Below, piece by piece: positions 24,096-32,436 of a stretch of 42,089 bases of DNA. Both the position numbers and the translations under genes were made by a program. The stretch covers positions 1 to 42,089 of the forward strand of contig CANQBA010000033.1 in NCBI GenBank assembly GCA_947589545.1, written 5' to 3'. The DNA comes from an uncultured Oscillospiraceae bacterium (GTDB lineage: Bacteria > Bacillota > Clostridia > Oscillospirales > Oscillospiraceae). Under the pieces are notes generated by a model. The model searched no databases. It was not told where the DNA came from and worked only from the letters and a program-made list of their open reading frames with translations. The stretch's first letter is position 1; every line of letters starts with the position of its first letter.

Positions 24096-24327
24096 CTTTG
24101 ACCGCCGCATGGCGGATTACAGGACCGCCATGTCCCTTGCCGCGGATATGCTCGAAAGGGGTATCATCAACGAAAAGGACTACGCCCAAATTGATAGAAT
24201 TATAGCCAAAAAGTACGGCCTTTCTTTGGACAGTATATGCTGCCGAAGCCCGTTGATAAATACCGGGACCAGAGGTAATATGCTCACTGACAAAAAGGGA
24301 GGTGTTGCCAATGGAACAAACCGTTAG
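24088..24327 (+). CDS. SHOCT-domain small protein
   Basis: 79 residues, GTG start at 24088 inside the end of the previous gene. The segment LERGIINEKDYAQIDRIIAK then KYGLS matches the short C-terminal (SHOCT) helix-hairpin domain that is common in small proteins next to recombinases; its role is unknown, often thought to be oligomerisation or nucleic-acid contact. It overlaps the recombinase gene by 17 bases. The overlap on both sides supports that it is real and translated in one operon. Confidence 0.72.
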   Translation: MTDFDRRMADYRTAMSLAADMLERGIINEKDYAQIDRIIAKKYGLSLDSICCRSPLINTGTRGNMLTDKKGGVANGTNR

Positions 24328-25627
24328 AAAAGTGGAGTTCAACGCGCTCCGGCCCAGCGGCGTAAAGCGCGTAGCCGCATACGCCAGGGTCTCCGCCGCC
24401 AAAGACGCGGCGCAGCACTCGCTCGCGGCGCAGGTGAGCTACTACAGCGACCTCATCCGGAAGCACCCCGGCTGGCTTTACTGCGGCGTCTATGCCGACA
24501 ACGGGATAACCGGCACCAAGGCCGACCGCGAGGGCTTCCAGCGCCTCATGGCGGCGTGCAGGAGCGGAGAGGTGGACATGGTCATCACAAAGTCCATCTC
24601 GCGCCTTGCCAGGAACACGGTGACGCTGCTGGAGACCATACGGGAGCTGAAGGGCCTGGGCGTGGACGTCTATTTCGAGGAGCAGAACATCCACACCCAG
24701 AGCGGCGACGGAGAGCTTATGCTGACCATCCTTGCCTCCTACGCGCAGGAGGAAAGCCGCTCCGCCAGCGAGAATCAAAAATGGCGGGTAAGGGAGAATT
24801 TCCGGCAGGGAAAACCGCGTGCAGGCAGTATGCTCGGCTACAGGCTCCGGGACGGGAAGTATGAGGTCATCCCGGAGGAAGCCGCGACGGTCCGCCGTAT
24901 CTTCAACGATTACCTCTCCGGCATGGGCGGCCTTGCCATTTGCAAGGCGCTGAACGAGGAGGGGATCACAACGAGGGACGGCGGCGTCTGGCACCTCGGA
25001 CCGCTGATGAACGTGTTGGGCAATTACTGCTACACCGGAAACCTCATCCTGCAGAAGACCTACCGCGAAAACCACATCACGAAGCGGAAGTGTGTTAACC
25101 GCGGTGAGCTGCCGATGTACCATGTGGAAGGGTTTCACGAAGCGATCATTCCGCCGGAGACGTTCCGAGCCGTCCAAGAGGAGCGCGCAAGGAGAGCCGA
25201 AAAATACTCCGCGCAGCACTCGGCTCGGCAGTATCCGTTCACGGGGAAAATAACCTGCGGATGCTGCGGAGCAAGCTACAACCGGAAGACCACCCTGGGC
25301 AAGGTGACGTGGGTCTGCCGCACGTTCAACACCCAGGGCAAGTCAAAATGCGGCGGCTCCAAAGCGATACCGGAGGCCACGCTCATGTCCGCAGCCGCGG
25401 AGGTCCTGGGCTTGGATGTGTTCGACCCTACGGCCTTTGAAGCGGCTGTCAGTACGATTACCGCCGCCGAGGGCAACAGGCTCATTTTTCATTTTAGAGA
25501 CGGCTCGACCCAAACAGTGATTTGGAGTGACCGCTCAAGGTCGGAATCCTGGACGCCGGAGATGCGGGCCGAGGCGGGACGGAAGACAAAAGAAAGGTGG
25601 GAAAAAACACATGGCGAGCGTTCATAA
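24311..25627 (+). CDS. Large serine recombinase A
   Basis: 438 residues from ATG 24311, preceded by GGGAGGTG. The N-terminal resolvase domain has AAYARVSAAKD with catalytic Ser28, YADNGITGTKADREGFQRLM and the helix KSISRLARNTVTLLETIREL. Next come the recombinase domain (GKPRAGSMLGYRLRDGKYEV, then SILR-like LMNVLGNYCYTGNLILQK) and a zinc ribbon with CGCCGASYNRKTT and WVCRTF. The C-terminus is short, without a long coiled coil, and ends with a basic SWTPEMRAEAGRKTKERWEK. It would cut and rejoin DNA at att-like sites through a covalent serine link. The middle gene overlaps its end by 17 bases. Confidence 0.93.
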   Translation: MEQTVRKVEFNALRPSGVKRVAAYARVSAAKDAAQHSLAAQVSYYSDLIRKHPGWLYCGVYADNGITGTKADREGFQRLMAACRSGEVDMVITKSISRLARNTVTLLETIRELKGLGVDVYFEEQNIHTQSGDGELMLTILASYAQEESRSASENQKWRVRENFRQGKPRAGSMLGYRLRDGKYEVIPEEAATVRRIFNDYLSGMGGLAICKALNEEGITTRDGGVWHLGPLMNVLGNYCYTGNLILQKTYRENHITKRKCVNRGELPMYHVEGFHEAIIPPETFRAVQEERARRAEKYSAQHSARQYPFTGKITCGCCGASYNRKTTLGKVTWVCRTFNTQGKSKCGGSKAIPEATLMSAAAEVLGLDVFDPTAFEAAVSTITAAEGNRLIFHFRDGSTQTVIWSDRSRSESWTPEMRAEAGRKTKERWEKTHGERS

Positions 25628-25991
25628 AGCCGCGCTGTACTGCAGGATTGCCGAATGTGATCCGTTGATTGTGGAGCTGCAAACGTCGCTCCTGAGAGAC
25701 TATGCCGCCCAAGAGGGGCTGGACATTTTCGGGGTGTACACAGACGAATGCCCCGTGAGCGTCCCTCGTCCGGCGCTTCGGAAGTTGCTGGAGGACGCTC
25801 GGGACCGCCGCTTCGATGTGGTCGTCGCCGTGTCGCCCAGCCGCCTGGAGCGCCGTACCGAACAGCTCCTGGAGATCGTCAGTCAGCTTACGGAGGCGGG
25901 AGTACAGATTCGGTTTGCCGACGGGACCGAGGATTTGTCCACTTGGCTTCGGATTTGCGAGGGGGTCTATGAATGCCTAACATCACTGTAA
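25611..25991 (+). CDS. Resolvase-domain-only protein lacking the catalytic serine
   Basis: 126 residues from ATG 25611. It aligns by eye to the N-terminal domain of serine recombinases: KAALYCRIAECD, DYAAQEGLDIFGVYTDECPV, RPALRKLLEDARDRRFDVVV, then SPSRLERRTEQLLEIVSQLT. The residue after CRI that should be the nucleophilic Ser is Ala14, and the usual Gly of DEG is Cys. The active-site arginines (Arg12 and those of SRLERR) are kept. There is no recombinase or DNA-binding tail. It overlaps both large recombinase genes (17 and 19 bases). It probably cannot cut DNA; a partner, scaffold or direction-control role is inferred. Confidence 0.82.
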   Translation: MASVHKAALYCRIAECDPLIVELQTSLLRDYAAQEGLDIFGVYTDECPVSVPRPALRKLLEDARDRRFDVVVAVSPSRLERRTEQLLEIVSQLTEAGVQIRFADGTEDLSTWLRICEGVYECLTSL

Positions 25992-27544
25992 TCCCCGCAA
26001 CAAGGGCGCTCCACACCAAGGCGCCTGTCGGGACCGCCGCACGGCGCCGCGTGGCGGGCTACGCCAGAGTGTCCACGGACAGCGACGAGCAGTTCACCAG
26101 CTACGAGGCGCAGGTGGACTACTACACGCAGTTCATCAAATCCCGCAGCGATTGGGAGCTTGTGGACATCTATACGGACGAGGGGATCTCCGGCCTCAGC
26201 ACCAAGCACCGCCCAGGCTTCAACCGCATGGTGGAGGATGCCCTCGCCGGACGTATCGACCTCATCGTGACCAAGAGCGTCAGCCGCTTTGCCAGGAACA
26301 CCGTGGACAGCCTGTCCACCATAAGAAAGCTGAAGGAGGCCGGATGTGAATGCTTCTTTGAGAAAGAGAACATCTATACCTTCGACAGCAAGGGCGAGCT
26401 GCTCCTGACCATTATGTCCTCCCTGGCCCAGGAGGAGAGCCGCTCCATCTCCGAAAACGTCACATGGGGACAAAGAAAGCGGTTCGCTGACGGCAAAGTC
26501 TCCATGCCGTACAAGCATTTCCTCGGCTACGAAAAAGGACCGGACGGCAAACCGAAGATAGTCCCGGAGGAGGCGGAGCAGGTACGGCGAATCTACAATA
26601 TGTTTATTTGGGGAGGCACCCCCTACTCCATTGCGAAGCAGCTGACAGAGGAGGGCGTCCCCACCCCTGCCGGGAAGACAACGTGGAGCGCATCCACCAT
26701 AAAAAGCATACTTCGCAATGAGCGCTATTCCGGAAATTGCATTTTGCAAAAGCAGTTCACGGTGGACTACCTGACCGGGAAAATGAAGGTCAATGAGGGG
26801 GAGGTCCCTCAATACTATGTGGAGGGCAGCCACGAAGCGATCATTTCGCCAGAGGAATTCGACAGGGTCCAGCGCGAGTTCAATCGCAGGGAGCAGATGG
26901 GGCTCAGAAGCGGCGGTGGCAGCATCTTCAGTTCGCGCATTATTTGCGGCGACTGCGGCGGGAGTTACGGTCCGAAGGTATGGTCTTCTACAAGCAAATA
27001 CCGCCGCGTGGTGTGGCAGTGCAACAACAAGTTTCATAACAGGCATAGATGCACCACACCCCACTTCGATGAGCAGGAAATCCAGGAGCGTTTTGTGGCG
27101 GCGATCAATGCCGTTCTCGGCAGCAAAGAAGCCCTGATGGACGACTGCCGGACAATCTTGAAGGCGCTGACAGACTGCACGGAGCTGGAAGCCCAAGCCA
27201 ATGAGCTTACATCTGAGATCGACATCGTATCAGAATTGGTCAGGCGCTGCGTAGACGAGAATGCGACAAGCGCAGGGAGTCAGGAGGAATATGCAGCCAA
27301 GTACAAAGCGCTTTCCCTGCGCTTCGAGCGAGCTTCCTCCCAGCTTGCTGAAGTGAAGAAAGAGATAGCCGACCGAAAAGCCCGTGCCGCTGATATTGGT
27401 GATTTTATGTTCGAGGTCCAGGAGCTGGATGCCATCACACAGTTTGATAAGAAGCTCTGGCTTTCTACAGTTGACCGCGTCACAGCCTACAATGACGGAC
27501 GACTGGTTTTTCAATTCCGAAACGGCATGGAGCAGGAAGCATAA
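25973..27544 (+). CDS. Large serine recombinase B
   Basis: 523 residues, ATG 25973 inside the end of the preceding gene. The catalytic domain has VAGYARVSTDSDEQ with Ser34, YTDEGISGLSTKHRPGFNRM and KSVSRFARNTVDSLSTIRKL. The recombinase domain follows (MPYKHFLGYEKGPDGKPKIV; TIKSILRNERYSGNCILQKQ), then a zinc ribbon with CGDCGGSYGPK and WQCNNKFHNRHRC, and a ~100-residue coiled coil (LEAQANELTSEIDIVSELVR; FERASSQLAEVKKEIADRKA). All parts of an active large serine integrase are present. It is the last gene before the operon terminator. Confidence 0.95.
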   Translation: MPNITVIPATRALHTKAPVGTAARRRVAGYARVSTDSDEQFTSYEAQVDYYTQFIKSRSDWELVDIYTDEGISGLSTKHRPGFNRMVEDALAGRIDLIVTKSVSRFARNTVDSLSTIRKLKEAGCECFFEKENIYTFDSKGELLLTIMSSLAQEESRSISENVTWGQRKRFADGKVSMPYKHFLGYEKGPDGKPKIVPEEAEQVRRIYNMFIWGGTPYSIAKQLTEEGVPTPAGKTTWSASTIKSILRNERYSGNCILQKQFTVDYLTGKMKVNEGEVPQYYVEGSHEAIISPEEFDRVQREFNRREQMGLRSGGGSIFSSRIICGDCGGSYGPKVWSSTSKYRRVVWQCNNKFHNRHRCTTPHFDEQEIQERFVAAINAVLGSKEALMDDCRTILKALTDCTELEAQANELTSEIDIVSELVRRCVDENATSAGSQEEYAAKYKALSLRFERASSQLAEVKKEIADRKARAADIGDFMFEVQELDAITQFDKKLWLSTVDRVTAYNDGRLVFQFRNGMEQEA

Positions 27545-27549
27545 TTTAC

Positions 27550-27590
27550 AGGACCGCAGGTTAATTTGGCCTGCGGTCCTTCTCTCTTTA
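27550..27590 (+). terminator. Rho-independent terminator of the recombinase operon
   Basis: AGGACCGCAGG (27550-27560) pairs perfectly with CCTGCGGTCCT (27570-27580), 9-base loop, followed by a T-rich TCTCTCTTT. Confidence 0.88.
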
Positions 27591-27602
27591 CGCGCCCTCA
27601 TT

Positions 27603-27663
27603 TGCACCCAGCAACCCCCAAATGCACCCAGCAATGCCTCAACTTGAAATCCGGTGCATTTTT
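27603..27663. repeat. Direct repeat TGCACCCAGCAA and a following inverted repeat
   Basis: TGCACCCAGCAA occurs at 27603-27614 and again at 27623-27634, 20 bases apart. AAATGCACC (27620-27628) also pairs with GGTGCATTT (27653-27661), followed by TTT. These sit just past the recombinase terminator, a usual place for attachment or binding sites of large serine recombinases. The stretch 27,664-27,824 is AT-rich and holds no recognisable gene. Confidence 0.5.
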
Positions 27664-27824
27664 ATCAATTTGAGAGTGGTTTTCCAGAGAAAGAGGTTCT
27701 GCTTATCGAATTTTTTATCAAAAAGCAGGATCTCTTCCTTTTGTAATCCTTGACGTATCCGGGGTTCCCAATAAAGTTGATCCAGCTATCCCCCAGGAAG
27801 AAGCAAAAAAATTTCTAAGAAATA

Positions 27825-28118
27825 GATTTATACTTCAAGGTCTGGTGAGCACTCACCTCATTGAAAATGCTGATACGGTCACCAACGCTTTTTCGAAAAT
27901 CTGCCTCCAAAGAATATCCCGCTGTTAGCCTCTTTCTTTTTAAAGCCGCCAAGAAGGTCTCAGACACCGCATTGTCAAGAAGGCCATCCGGTATTAGAAA
28001 ATAACTGCGTCACCCCGTTTTGGATCAAAAGCATCCTTAAAGAATCAGCGTTATATTGCCCTCCCCTGTCGCAGCGGATACTTACTGAGCCAAACTCCCG
28101 CATAGCGGCAAGAATACG
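27825..28118 (-). pseudogene. IS3-family transposase remnant (DDE C-terminal part)
   Basis: Read on the minus strand from 28118, the frame gives RCDRGGQYNADSLRMLLIQN and GVTQLFSNTGWP, the second Asp block of an IS3/IS150-type integrase core. After a stop and frame change near 27,975-27,985 it continues DNAVSETFLAALKRKRLTAG and EADFRKSVGDRISIFNEVSA then HQTLKYK, the Glu block. The N-terminal half and both terminal inverted repeats are missing. It abuts the zinc-finger pseudogene, so insertion and later deletion may have removed that gene's promoter. Confidence 0.8.
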
Positions 28119-28162
28119 TTTTGTATTTATTTATAAAACAAAATCAATTTAGAAAAACTGAT

Positions 28163-29932
28163 ATGATAGCACGTGAGTCGTCACTGGGAAAATGGTGCCA
28201 AGAGAATGAAAAAGAGGAGCTGCTAAAGCAGTGGGATTACCAGGGAAATCCCTTTACTCCGGCAGACATTTACTATCATTCGCGAACACAATGCCGCTGG
28301 ATCTGTGAAAATGGACACAAGTGGTCTGCCACTCCAGAACGGCGGACAAAGCACAAGCCCACCGCGTGCCCATACTGTACTGGCAGGCTGATGACCCCGT
28401 CTGTCAACAGCTTGGCAGCGCTCTATCCCTCCCGGGCGGCGTTCTTTGACAGCGTCCGAAACGGGACCACACCGGATCAGATCTTTCCCCAGACCAACCG
28501 CCTCTATTGGTGGCTGTGCCCGAAGGGGCATGAGTGGCAGGCGACGCCAAACAGCTTTGTGAACGGGACAGGCAAGTGTCCCTATTGCGCCCACCGCAGG
28601 GCCAGTCCAAAATATAACCTGGAGTCGGAATACCCATGGATCGCTGAGGAATGGGCAGTGGAAAAGAGCGAAGGGACTCCGTCTGATTATCTGCCGCATA
28701 GCGAAAAAGCGGTGTGGTGGCGGTGTCATTTTCACCCGGATCAGGTATGGAAATCCCCGATCTGCTATCGCACCACCAGCAGAACCAGCAACTGTCCCGT
28801 GTGCCGGAAGGAGTGGAACGCCTCGTTCCCGGAGCAGGCTGTATATTACTATTTAAAGCTGCTTTTTCCGGACGCTGAAAACCGCAGTCTGGTTGTGGGC
28901 AAGGAAGCGGATATCTTTCTCCCCACGCTCAAGCTGGTGATAGAGTACAATGGTTATTATTTTACAAGTCGGACGCGGCTTTGCTCAACCGGCGGTACGG
29001 TTTACGTCTGACCGTTCGCCCGGATATCCGTCGGGACAGTCAAAAAATCATGTCCAGCTATCTCTCCAGGCGGAAAGAGGCCAGCTTAGCTGCTCAGGCA
29101 CCAAACCTGACGGATCAGTGGCATAAGATGCGGAACGGCTCCATTACCCCCGGGCTGGTCGCGGCGACCTCCAGCAAGAAATTCTGGTGGATGTGCGAAA
29201 AGGGCCACGAGTGACAGGCGTCCCCATGGAAACGTGTACACGGAAGCGGTTGTCCGTATTGCTCCGGTAAAAAAGTCAGCCGGGAAACCTCGCTGGCCGT
29301 GCAGAAACCGGAACTGGTCAAATGGTGGCATACGATCAAAAATGGCGACTTGACGCCTTGGCACGTGATGCCTTATTCCGGGAAGGTCGTTTGGTGGAAA
29401 TGCCCTAAGGGCCATGAACGGCAAATGAAAGTGGCGGACGCCACCCGGGGCTCCCGCTGCCCATACTGCTCTCACCACTGGGTCAGCAAGGAAAACGCGC
29501 TGGCGACGCTCAGTCCGGCAATCGCGGCGCAGTGGCACCCTGCAAAAAAACGGATCCCTTACGCCGGAACAGGTGACCAATCACTCCAGCGCCATGGCCT
29601 GGTGGCTGTGTCCGAAGGGGCATGAGTTGCAGGCGGTGATCCGTTCCCGAACCAAGTCAGGCGCCGGCTGCCCGGTCTGCGCGGGCAAAAAAGCGGCTCC
29701 TGACTACAATCTCGCGACCGAGTTCCCGGCTATCGCCGCGGAATGGGATCACCGCATCAGCAAAAAGCCGCCGGAGGATTTCCTGCCGTTCTCCGTTCAA
29801 GAGGTATCCTGGCAGTGCGCTCAGTGCGGAGGAAAATGGGAGGCCAGAGTGATTGATCGAACCAGGAGGGCGGCGGAGAGCTTTCTCAGTCGTCCTCTTT
29901 TAGGTATTTATCCCATTCCTTCTAAAGTATAA
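28163..29932 (+). pseudogene. Broken treble-clef zinc-finger / endonuclease-like protein
   Basis: Reading across three frames gives one long protein. Near the start is SLGKWCQENEKEELLKQWDY. Treble-clef fingers (DUF4379 type, pattern W-x-C-x-x-GH then C-P-x-C) lie at ~28,300, 28,510, 28,720, 29,190, 29,400 and 29,600, with a degenerate one at ~29,810. Between fingers three and four is a PD-(D/E)XK-like segment: FPEQAVYYYLKLLFPDAENR, EADIFLPTLKLVIEYNGYYF. Breaks: a lost base near 28,965; TGG of a GHEWQ motif changed to TGA at 29212-29214; a seven-A run at 29544-29550 with one A too many. An open piece 28,121-29,011 remains. A DNA-binding nuclease, perhaps defence-related, is inferred for the intact ancestor. 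Confidence 0.78.
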
Positions 29933-30040
29933 GCCGTGATTGCGGGGACTATTTTCAAAAAGATTGTCGAAGAATGTAACGATAAGCACTCTTGAAAACA
30001 TTTTATATAGTGAGTTTCTAAACCCATCTTGTGCTTGCAT

Positions 30041-30078
30041 GGAGAAATTGAAATATGGGGTCATATTTTAATTTCTCC
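30041..30078. repeat. Long AT-rich perfect-stem hairpin
   Basis: A 17-bp stem (30041-30057 with 30062-30078) has only one G-T pair and a 4-base GGGT loop. It lies between the zinc-finger pseudogene and the methyltransferase-like gene. No T run follows. It may be a bidirectional terminator, a regulator site or a relic of a small mobile repeat. The rest of 29,933-30,198 shows only the CCGGAGG ribosome site of the next gene. Confidence 0.55.
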
Positions 30079-30198
30079 GATAATTCTCTCCTGTCTATGT
30101 GGAACCATACGATGAAAATGCCCTTGGCGATAGGACAGGAGGTTGACCCCGCATATCAGGCGCAAGCCGAAATAAAATAAAAACCGGAGGAATCACAA

Positions 30199-31089
30199 AT
30201 GATAAGCATAAACGACTATTTGGACAAAATCCTGGAAGATTTCAAGGAATACGCCCAGTCCGGTGAGAAGCTGTGTAAGCTGAAAGACGTCCGTTTCGAT
30301 GCCGGAAGGCTCCCGGACTACTCGGACAAAAATGTTCAACAGCTGTACCTTCTGCGGTATGCCTATGCCTATACGTTCGAATATAAACGCATGTATCAGG
30401 ATCTGATGGCCCTGCTTAAAAACAAAAGTCAGCTTTCAGTAACCTCCATCGGATGCGGATCCATGATCGATTACTGGTCCTTGACCCGCGTATTTCCCAA
30501 AAGCTGTGATATCTGTTACATAGGCGTCGATGTGATCGATTGGAATTACAAGCTGAACGGGCGCGGAAAAGATAAGGTAACATATATAAACGCCGATTTT
30601 GTTGACTTGATTTCCAGGCATGCTATAATACCTACAGACGTATACATCTTTCCGAAATCCATCAGCGAATTCTCGGCCACCGCTATTTTCCGCATCTGCG
30701 TTGAGTTGTCCTCGTTGATTCCCGACAGAAAGCCTGTTTATTTTCTCTTCTCCCTGCGCTCAAAGTCAGCAAGTCAACAGATCGATATCAGCAAGACAAA
30801 GCTGCTGCATAAAACCATGCTGAACCTTGGCTTTACTTCAAACGACGACCCCGAATCTTTTTCGAATTTTGAAGGTGAGGAAAAGGATAAAAAGATATAC
30901 AAAGTAGACAGCTCCTTTTCTCACCCCACCGATGTAGTGGAATTTCTGGTAAATACATTGCCGGCCTGCTGTACCCACTACGATGAGAGTAGCTGTGATA
31001 ATAGCTGCAAACAAAAGCTGAGATGGTGGCCCATCCTCAGCTGCAGCCAAGTAAACTATCAGATTTTTAAATTTGTGAAAGAGGCATAA
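30199..31089 (+). CDS. Methyltransferase-like protein with Cys-rich C-terminus
   Basis: 296 residues, GGAGG before ATG 30199. A Rossmann-type pattern is visible: VTSIGCGSMIDYWSL (glycine-rich loop I), then ICYIGVDVIDW with the acidic end of the second strand, then YINADFVDLI. This suggests S-adenosylmethionine binding, though motifs for a specific substrate are lacking. The last ~45 residues hold a cysteine cluster, ACCTHYDESSCDNSCKQKLR and a further Cys in PILSCSQV, perhaps a metal or Fe-S site. Only two bases separate it from the DUF1848 gene, so they are probably one operon. GC content is lower than in the flanking phage region. Exact function unknown. Confidence 0.62.
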   Translation: MISINDYLDKILEDFKEYAQSGEKLCKLKDVRFDAGRLPDYSDKNVQQLYLLRYAYAYTFEYKRMYQDLMALLKNKSQLSVTSIGCGSMIDYWSLTRVFPKSCDICYIGVDVIDWNYKLNGRGKDKVTYINADFVDLISRHAIIPTDVYIFPKSISEFSATAIFRICVELSSLIPDRKPVYFLFSLRSKSASQQIDISKTKLLHKTMLNLGFTSNDDPESFSNFEGEEKDKKIYKVDSSFSHPTDVVEFLVNTLPACCTHYDESSCDNSCKQKLRWWPILSCSQVNYQIFKFVKEA

Positions 31090-31091
31090 GC

Positions 31092-32030
31092 ATGATCATC
31101 AGCGCCAGTAGAAGAACAGACATCCCGACCTATTATTCCACCTGGTTTTTCAACCGTCTTCGCGAGGGATATGTCCTTGTCCGCAATCCGCTGAACATCC
31201 ATCAGGTCAGTAAAGTCAGCCTAGATCCGGATGTGATCGACGGCATCGTCTTCTGGACAAAGAATCCCATCCCCATGCTGGATAAGCTTGACCGGCTGAA
31301 GGACTACGTGTATTACTTCCAGTTTACTCTGACTCCCTACGGAAAAGATGTGGAGACGGGGCTCCCCGGCAAGAAGAACGTGATTATTCCGGCGTTCCGG
31401 CATCTCTCGGATACCATCGGCCCCGACCGCGTCATATGGAGATACGATCCCATTTTCCTGAGTGAGACATACACAGCGGACTGCCACATTCGGACTTTCG
31501 AGGCAATGGCCAAAACGCTGAGTCCGTACACGAAAAAGTGTACAATAAGCTTTATTGATATGTATCGGAAAACGCAAAAAAATGTGGCCGGTCTTTCCAT
31601 GAGAGAATTCTCCGTGCAGCTGCAGGACGAGTTGGCGGGAAAGCTGGCTGAGATCGCTCACAGTTACGGTCTTGACATCGAGACGTGCTCCGAGGGCATC
31701 GACCTTGAAAAATACGGCATACACCACGCCAGGTGCATCGACGACCGCCTGTTTGCCAAGCTCATCGGATGCTCTCTGAACGTGGGGAAGGACAAAAATC
31801 AAAGAGCTGAATGCGGATGCGTTGAAAGCATCGACATAGGGGCATACAACACCTGCAAAAACGGCTGTCTGTACTGCTACGCCAATTACAGCAACGCCGC
31901 TGTCATAACCAACGCCGGTAAGCACGATCCCAATTCTCCGCTTTTGTTTGGCTCACTTGGCCCCGAAGACGTGGTCTCTGAGAAAAAGATGGTCTCCTAT
32001 AAGGATTATCAGATTTCTTTGGACATCTGA
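31092..32030 (+). CDS. DUF1848 family protein (radical SAM-like cysteine motif)
   Basis: 312 residues. The start MIISASRRTDIPTYYSTWFF is diagnostic of DUF1848, as are VRNPLNIHQVSKVSLDPDVI and the strand GIVFWTKNPIPMLDKLDRLK. Near the end a cluster CGCVESIDIGAYNTCKNGCL then YCYANYSN contains Cys-x3-Cys-x2-Cys, the spacing used by radical SAM enzymes to bind a 4Fe-4S cluster, here placed at the C-terminal end. Biochemical function of the family is not known to me. It is adjacent to and in line with the methyltransferase-like gene and is followed by a GC hairpin, so the two look like a self-contained unit. Confidence 0.88.
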   Translation: MIISASRRTDIPTYYSTWFFNRLREGYVLVRNPLNIHQVSKVSLDPDVIDGIVFWTKNPIPMLDKLDRLKDYVYYFQFTLTPYGKDVETGLPGKKNVIIPAFRHLSDTIGPDRVIWRYDPIFLSETYTADCHIRTFEAMAKTLSPYTKKCTISFIDMYRKTQKNVAGLSMREFSVQLQDELAGKLAEIAHSYGLDIETCSEGIDLEKYGIHHARCIDDRLFAKLIGCSLNVGKDKNQRAECGCVESIDIGAYNTCKNGCLYCYANYSNAAVITNAGKHDPNSPLLFGSLGPEDVVSEKKMVSYKDYQISLDI

Positions 32031-32080
32031 ATGGGTCGCGTTTTAAGAGGAGCTGATCTGCGTCTAAGGACGGGGGAAAC

Positions 32081-32108
32081 CATAGGGCGGGGTCTCCCCC
32101 GCCCTATG
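32081..32108. terminator. Perfect GC-rich hairpin between convergent genes
   Basis: CATAGGGCGGGG (32081-32092) pairs with CCCCGCCCTATG (32097-32108), 12 bp, 4-base loop. It lies where the plus-strand DUF1848 operon meets the minus-strand regulator gene and overlaps that gene's stop. No T run follows on either strand, so termination is likely but not certain. Confidence 0.6.
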
Positions 32109-32352
32109 CGACAACTGAAGCCGACGCGTTGTTGACGACGAGAATATCGTCGATCTTTACCCGAAGCAGCGCCGCCAGGACGATGAGATTATCCACCGTG
32201 GGCAGCGACGCCCCGTTCTGCCACTTGTAGATGGCCTGAGGCGTGGAGAAGCCGAAGACGGCCTGCAAGTCCCGGACGGTGAGGCCCGCCGCTTTTCGGA
32301 GCCTTGTGATGTTCGCCCCGGTGAGGGCCAGGTCGATGGTTGGAATGGTCAC
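32104..32352 (-). CDS. XRE-family helix-turn-helix regulator
   Basis: 82 residues. I start at GTG 32352 because AAGGAGGTG lies six bases before it; an ATG 21 bases upstream (32373) is in frame but that start would place the ribosome site inside the gene. The HTH is typical: ITRLRKAAGLTVRDLQAVFG then FSTPQAIYKWQNGASLPTVD and NLIVLAALLRVKIDDIL. No second domain. The gene is monocistronic with a terminator of another minus-strand gene just upstream. It could control the neighbouring DUF1848 pair or a distant target. Confidence 0.85.
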   Translation of the reverse strand: MTIPTIDLALTGANITRLRKAAGLTVRDLQAVFGFSTPQAIYKWQNGASLPTVDNLIVLAALLRVKIDDILVVNNASASVVA

Positions 32353-32382
32353 GCTAACACCTCCTTCTTTCATTTTCCCACG

Positions 32383-32413
32383 AAAAAACCGCCTGTCCCA
32401 CGGGACAAGCGGT
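32383..32413 (-). terminator. Rho-independent terminator of the small minus-strand gene
   Basis: On the minus strand, ACCGC and TTGTCCC pair with GGGACAG and GCGGT (32413-32388, one mismatch, 2-base loop), then six T (32388-32383). It sits 24 bases after the stop of the 37-codon ORF. Confidence 0.78.
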
Positions 32414-32436
32414 CATGAAAGAAGTCGGCGTGAAAA

